From Dioscorea cayenensis subsp. rotundata (taxonomy: Eukaryota; Streptophyta; Magnoliopsida; Dioscoreales; Dioscoreaceae): a stretch of 64,000 nucleotides of DNA. The stretch spans positions 283,501 through 347,500 of the forward strand of contig NC_052474.1 of NCBI RefSeq assembly GCF_009730915.1. The letters run 5' to 3'. Positions 59,479 through 64,000 of this stretch are shown here, one piece after another (positions within the stretch are counted from its first letter, which is position 1; every line of letters begins with the position of its first letter). Position numbers and translations under genes: made by a program. The notes beneath the pieces were generated by a model. The model ran no database searches, was not told where the DNA came from, and was given only the letters and a program-made list of their open reading frames with translations.

Positions 59479-60693
59479 CTAGTTACTGAAGTTAACCAAG
59501 GATTTATACGTTCTCTGTGTCTGCCAACCAGCTGGAATAGCATTATTAACAACAAGGGTCTTGCCTGACGATGAGGTCAGCCGGAGTGAGAACGGAGCTC
59601 TCAGATCACTGCCGGCGTTGTATTTCCACACAGCACCCCAAGACTGGTCCATATGAACCCAATTATTCGATGCTGGTGTGCCAGCCGGCGCCTGTTTGAG
59701 TTCTACGGCTGAGAGATCACCTTGCCCATCTTCAAACTCAATAACAACAGCCAAGTACTGAGAGTTTGAACCCGGGTCAACTCGGAAGGCGATGTTAGTA
59801 CCCGGATAGTTGCATTCAACTCTGTATATATAGTATTTCCATATATATATTATTAATTAATTGATTAACCTCATCATATATCTAATTAATGTTTGTCATG
59901 AATATTCTTCTTAATTTGATTGATGTGAAATAATTGATTAAGATTAGTAAAACTCTCACCGAGTGAATTCTATAGGGAACTTTCCCGCACTTCGTAATTG
60001 TTCCGCCATTCCGGACTTAGCCATGGCACCCAACGCAGTACCACTCAAGTCGAAGTGAACTTTCTCGTCAAGGCAAGGACCACCTGGGCACTCGTCTGTG
60101 ATTACCACCGTCACCGGTTCCCCGGAGCAGGCTTCATTAGCAGTGCATTTCACCTAATTAATTAATTAATTAATAGAACATCAAATTAAAGACTAAGCTT
60201 GTAGCCAAGGCTAAATTAATATGTGTGTACATATACATAAGTCATATGTAAAGTAGTACTTGATAACAAGCACCGCATCCCATGCCGGACTTGAAGAGAA
60301 AAGGATTCCCCGCGGAAACAAAGGATGAGAACGGGGAGATGGCCACAGCAGCTCCATATCCACAAGCACCACCTATATATATATATATATATGTTCATTT
60401 TCATTATTTCATAGTATGAAAGTTATTAATATATGCATGTTATTCTCTCTTCAATTAATATTTGGATGTCTATTTTACGTACGTGTTAATTATATGTATA
60501 TATATGTACATATACCTGTGCTTCCTGCCCCGTTTGGATCTCCATACCACGTTGCACCGGCAGGAGACCAACCAGAAGAAGAGACAGTAGAAGTGTAGTT
60601 GAGGAGCTTTGGATTGAAACTAGAGGAGGAATGGATGACAATCAAGAAAGCTAGGAAGCCAATAGTGAAGAGAGGAAGAGACGAAGGAGCCAT
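59479..60693 (-). CDS. Beta-expansin
   Basis: Four exons on the minus strand: 60693-60516, 60372-60260, 60153-59960, 59821-59479. GT-AG throughout; 275 aa, the normal size. A signal peptide ([20 protein letters not shown]) is followed by [20 protein letters not shown], the start of the double-psi beta-barrel domain. It has the conserved Cys residues of [19 protein letters not shown] and [10 protein letters not shown], and HFD at about 130-132. The C-terminal beta-sandwich (CBM63, pollen allergen-like) has [31 protein letters not shown] and [20 protein letters not shown]. Expansins loosen cell walls without hydrolysis. The downstream ATG at 60693 is chosen because the upstream in-frame ATG (60768) overlaps the likely TATA box. 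Confidence 0.95.
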
Positions 60694-60765
60694 TGATATC
60701 ACAAAGGTGGCAAATGAAGGAAGAGAAGTTATCAGGTGTGGGTGCATTAACAGAAAGTTTGTTGG

Positions 60766-60774
60766 CATTTATAG
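60766..60774 (-). promoter_or_regulatory. Probable TATA box of the beta-expansin gene
   Basis: On the minus strand ctataaatg lies about 75 bases before the chosen ATG. This is a suitable distance for a short leader. Confidence 0.55.
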
Positions 60775-62178
60775 ATGAGTTTGAGCATATTAGTCTATAT
60801 GCATGTGAGATACATTTGTTTAATTTCGGTGCATTTGGAACTGAAAGCTGAGAGCGACCCCATTTGAAGAATTTGGTAGCTTGCCGTGCCTACGTGGCAG
60901 CATATGTTGTGTAGATATGAATTACCACAAGTATTTTCAATATATTATAGAGTGAAAAAGAATTTTTTTTTTTTTGCTTGCACGGAAACCAAGACAAGAT
61001 TAACACAAAAACAAAGGTAATTTATGCAAAGACGTTTGTTATACTTGTTTGATTTTCTAAAAATTAAAGTCAGCGATGGGGAGCCCAAAGGGAAGTGTTG
61101 GGCCGAGAAGGTGGGGCCCACGAGCGCGGATTTCGAGGCCGGTGGCCCGTTAAAATCCCAGGATTTTAGCTCTTAAACTCGCCGTTGATGGTGGCTCTCC
61201 TCGCAGTTGAAATCTGTTTGAGCTCCTTCTCGAGATCAGTGTAACGACCATTGGATGGGATCGGACGGCTTAAACTTGGAGGTGATTGGCTTCAAGATTA
61301 GAGTTGATTCACCGTAATTTGTGGCTGGGTTTTGGGCGTCGATGTCACTGAGATCATGTTCTTGACTATTTAATCACCTCTTAAGCAATTAATCTCCAAA
61401 TTAAAGGCACTCAATCTAATTGTATGTATATATTTGTAAACTTCATGTTTTTAAATGAACAATTATTTTTGACTCAGACCATAATAAATAATCATAAAAA
61501 TTTATGAAAATGTTGACAAAAATTAAGTATTGATGTTTTCACGGCTATGTCTCCTCTGTTGTCTCTTTTTTATTGTTATTATTATTTTATTATTATTATT
61601 ATTATTTTATTTTATTTTAATAAAGTGAATAAATCACAAATTTATTAAATAAAAAGAGAATACAATAAAATACAAAGATTTGGACTGCAGAGTAGTACTA
61701 ATCATAAGAGATCCGTTTTTACTACTGTGTAATGCTATTGGATTATAAATATTTTGGTAGGTTCATAAATATTAATTCAAATAATTAAAAAAAACATATA
61801 AAACTCAACTATATTTTAAAATGGGTCAAAAAATATTTATAAAACTCAACAATAATAAAACAAAAAGGATAAAGAGCTTATTATTAATGTTTGTTATTTT
61901 TATTTTGGAAAATGGATGAATCTTATATTTTATTAAAAAAAAGTATGGCGAGTAAAAATTCCTCATCTAAATAAATAAAAAAAATAAAATAAAATTGATT
62001 ATGTGAACAGTAAAAACTCAAAAAACCAGAGGCTCCTAAGAGTTGATTAGCCGTATGGATTCATCGATCCATGATTGCACAGGCAGCACAAATGTCAAAC
62101 ATCTTCCATTGATTTGTTGGCATAGTCTCGCCAACATCAAAGAATGCACAAATATAGTGGAAGCCTCATTTGACAGTA
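60775..62178. other. Intergenic DNA with a LINE-like tail on the minus strand
   Basis: No gene is supported. At about 61560-61700 the minus strand reads ttaataaatttgtgatttattcactttatt and then runs of aaaat/aataat, the form of a LINE 3' end with an impure A tail. A GC-richer stretch at 61070-61340 has no coding frame. Confidence 0.45.
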
Positions 62179-62186
62179 GTTTTAGA

Positions 62187-62810
62187 CATAGTTATCAGAC
62201 CCGGCCCGGGCATTGACCCGGTCAAGGCTCTGGGTCACGGGTCAATTGGTTCAACCGTCGGGTCATTTGGGTTAATACTGGGTTAATAAAAATATTTTAA
62301 AATATTATTTTTAAAATTATAAATTAGTTTTTAATTATATAATGATATATCATAATAATATCCATGAATTATTAGTTATCAAATAAATAATTTGATGGAA
62401 AAAAATACAAAACAATTGCTAATCTTTGATTTGGAAGTAGTAGAAAAGAGGAAAAAAGCTCAAACTTCACATAATATCAATACATAACAATACTAATTCA
62501 CAATAAAAGTTTAAATTTATCATCAAAGTATCAAACCAAACTCAATCCAATATATAACCAAAGTTCAAAATTGAAATTACAAATCAAACCGGGTCAATTG
62601 GTCTGACCGCCGGGTCAACTGGTTCGACCGCCGGGTCAATCGGTCCGACCGCTGGGTCAACCGGTCTAACCACTGGGTCAAAGCGGGTCAATGCGGGTCA
62701 GAACGGGTTGATTGCATAACCGGTCTAATTAAAGACCCGGACCGGTTGAAGCACCGGGTCACCGGGTCAACCGGTCCGACCGCCGGGCCGGTCCGGGTTT
62801 GATAACTATG
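62187..62810. mobile_element. hAT-like MITE with 8-bp target duplication
   Basis: The left end catagttatcagacccgg and the reverse complement of the right end (catagttatcaaacccgg) match at 17 of 18 positions. Both sides carry the direct repeat gttttaga (62179-62186 and 62811-62818), the 8-bp target duplication of hAT elements. The interior is AT-rich in the middle. Near both ends it has subterminal repeats of the form gggtcaaccggtccgaccgcc, at least four copies at 62588-62680. No transposase is present. Confidence 0.8.
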
Positions 62811-62818
62811 GTTTTAGA

Positions 62819-63285
62819 GATCTCTGGTGTGTTTGGTACAGGGAAAGAATTGAGGATAATACAAACTCTCTTGTCTTTTATTTAATTTGTTAATTTAGTT
62901 AGAGTACATTATAAAAAATTGTTTGAGTACAACAAAAATTACTAAAAATTTTATGCCACTAAAACTATGGTATAACTTTTTAACTGTAATAAAGTATAAT
63001 CAAAAGACAATGTTATCCCTAATTAAAATTAAAAATTACAACATTTAATCACAACCCAATCAAAAAATTAGAAATAAAAAAAAATATTTTTGATAAAAAG
63101 TTATTAATTAATGCATTTTAGAAATTTTAAAATATATAATTATGGCCTAATAATTTTACAAACAAAAAAAAAAATAAGTGGTGATAATTAAAACTGAGAA
63201 GAAATTTTAAAAAATTTTGTCATGTGAAATTTTTTTCCAAATTAACAAAAAAATTATACAAAAAACATTATAGAAATCTTACAGT
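62819..63285. other. AT-rich intergenic DNA before the gap
   Basis: No feature is recognised. Confidence 0.5.
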
Positions 63286-64000
63286 NNNNNNNNNNNNNNN
63301 NNNNNNNNNNNNNNNNNNNNNNNNNNNNNNNNNNNNNNNNNNNNNNNNNNNNNNNNNNNNNNNNNNNNNNNNNNNNNNNNNNNNNNNNNNNNNNNNNNNN
63401 NNNNNNNNNNNNNNNNNNNNNNNNNNNNNNNNNNNNNNNNNNNNNNNNNNNNNNNNNNNNNNNNNNNNNNNNNNNNNNNNNNNNNNNNNNNNNNNNNNNN
63501 NNNNNNNNNNNNNNNNNNNNNNNNNNNNNNNNNNNNNNNNNNNNNNNNNNNNNNNNNNNNNNNNNNNNNNNNNNNNNNNNNNNNNNNNNNNNNNNNNNNN
63601 NNNNNNNNNNNNNNNNNNNNNNNNNNNNNNNNNNNNNNNNNNNNNNNNNNNNNNNNNNNNNNNNNNNNNNNNNNNNNNNNNNNNNNNNNNNNNNNNNNNN
63701 NNNNNNNNNNNNNNNNNNNNNNNNNNNNNNNNNNNNNNNNNNNNNNNNNNNNNNNNNNNNNNNNNNNNNNNNNNNNNNNNNNNNNNNNNNNNNNNNNNNN
63801 NNNNNNNNNNNNNNNNNNNNNNNNNNNNNNNNNNNNNNNNNNNNNNNNNNNNNNNNNNNNNNNNNNNNNNNNNNNNNNNNNNNNNNNNNNNNNNNNNNNN
63901 NNNNNNNNNNNNNNNNNNNNNNNNNNNNNNNNNNNNNNNNNNNNNNNNNNNNNNNNNNNNNNNNNNNNNNNNNNNNNNNNNNNNNNNNNNNNNNNNNNNN
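63286..64000. other. Assembly gap (N run)
   Basis: All bases to the window end are N. The true length and content are unknown. Confidence 0.99.

Noticed and set aside
60694-60768. N-terminal extension of beta-expansin to the ATG at 60768
   Set aside because: The upstream ATG overlaps the probable TATA box, and the extension would precede a normal signal peptide.

Overview
The window is nuclear DNA from a flowering plant. The evidence is AT-rich intergenic DNA, short GT-AG introns, plant-only gene families (plant GT8, pectinesterase, beta-expansin, EAR-motif C2H2 repressors, chloroplast-type YqgF), and plant transposons (LTR element, LINE tails, Tourist-, Stowaway- and hAT-like MITEs). The gene density (eight gene models and one pseudogene in about 48 kb) suggests a small to medium genome. 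A monocot is possible but is inference only. An assembly gap runs from 63286 to the end.

Layout. 1-5704: non-autonomous LTR retrotransposon, probably minus strand, with one long LTR complete and the other cut by the window edge. 5705-12351: LINE-like tail and AT-rich intergenic DNA. 12352-16144 (+): GT8 glycosyltransferase of the PGSIP7/8 type. 16557-18817 (-): organellar YqgF/RuvX-type nuclease. 18895-20848: Stowaway-like MITE and microsatellites. 20849-22428 (+): pectinesterase of the PME68 type. 22655-25646 (-): peroxin PEX19 with an apparent one-base frameshift. 25990-26392: Tourist-like MITE. 26689-30057 (-): decayed gene for a protein with two U1-type zinc fingers. 30484-36769 (+): organellar asparaginyl-tRNA synthetase, 15 exons. 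37576-45514 (-): SEC16, 13 coding exons. 46900-50650: LINE-derived debris plus a minus-strand reading frame built on a ~282-bp tandem repeat. 52040-52636 (+) and 56895-58217 (-): two convergent C2H2/EAR repressor genes. 59479-60693 (-): beta-expansin. 62187-62810: hAT-like MITE with an 8-bp target duplication.

The genes are ordinary single loci, not an operon or a cluster. Their roles are cell wall or glycan work (GT8, pectinesterase, expansin), organelle gene expression (YqgF, AsnRS), trafficking and organelle biogenesis (SEC16, PEX19) and transcriptional repression (two ZAT-like proteins). Exon borders were placed by hand from GT/AG sites, phase continuity and family conservation; each model given as intact has a continuous reading frame. 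I found no convincing new multi-gene system. The most unusual items are the repeat-built reading frame near 50 kb, the decayed zinc-finger gene whose nonsense codons mostly look like C-to-T changes, the PEX19 frameshift, and the strand-biased CG/CA differences between the two LTR copies.
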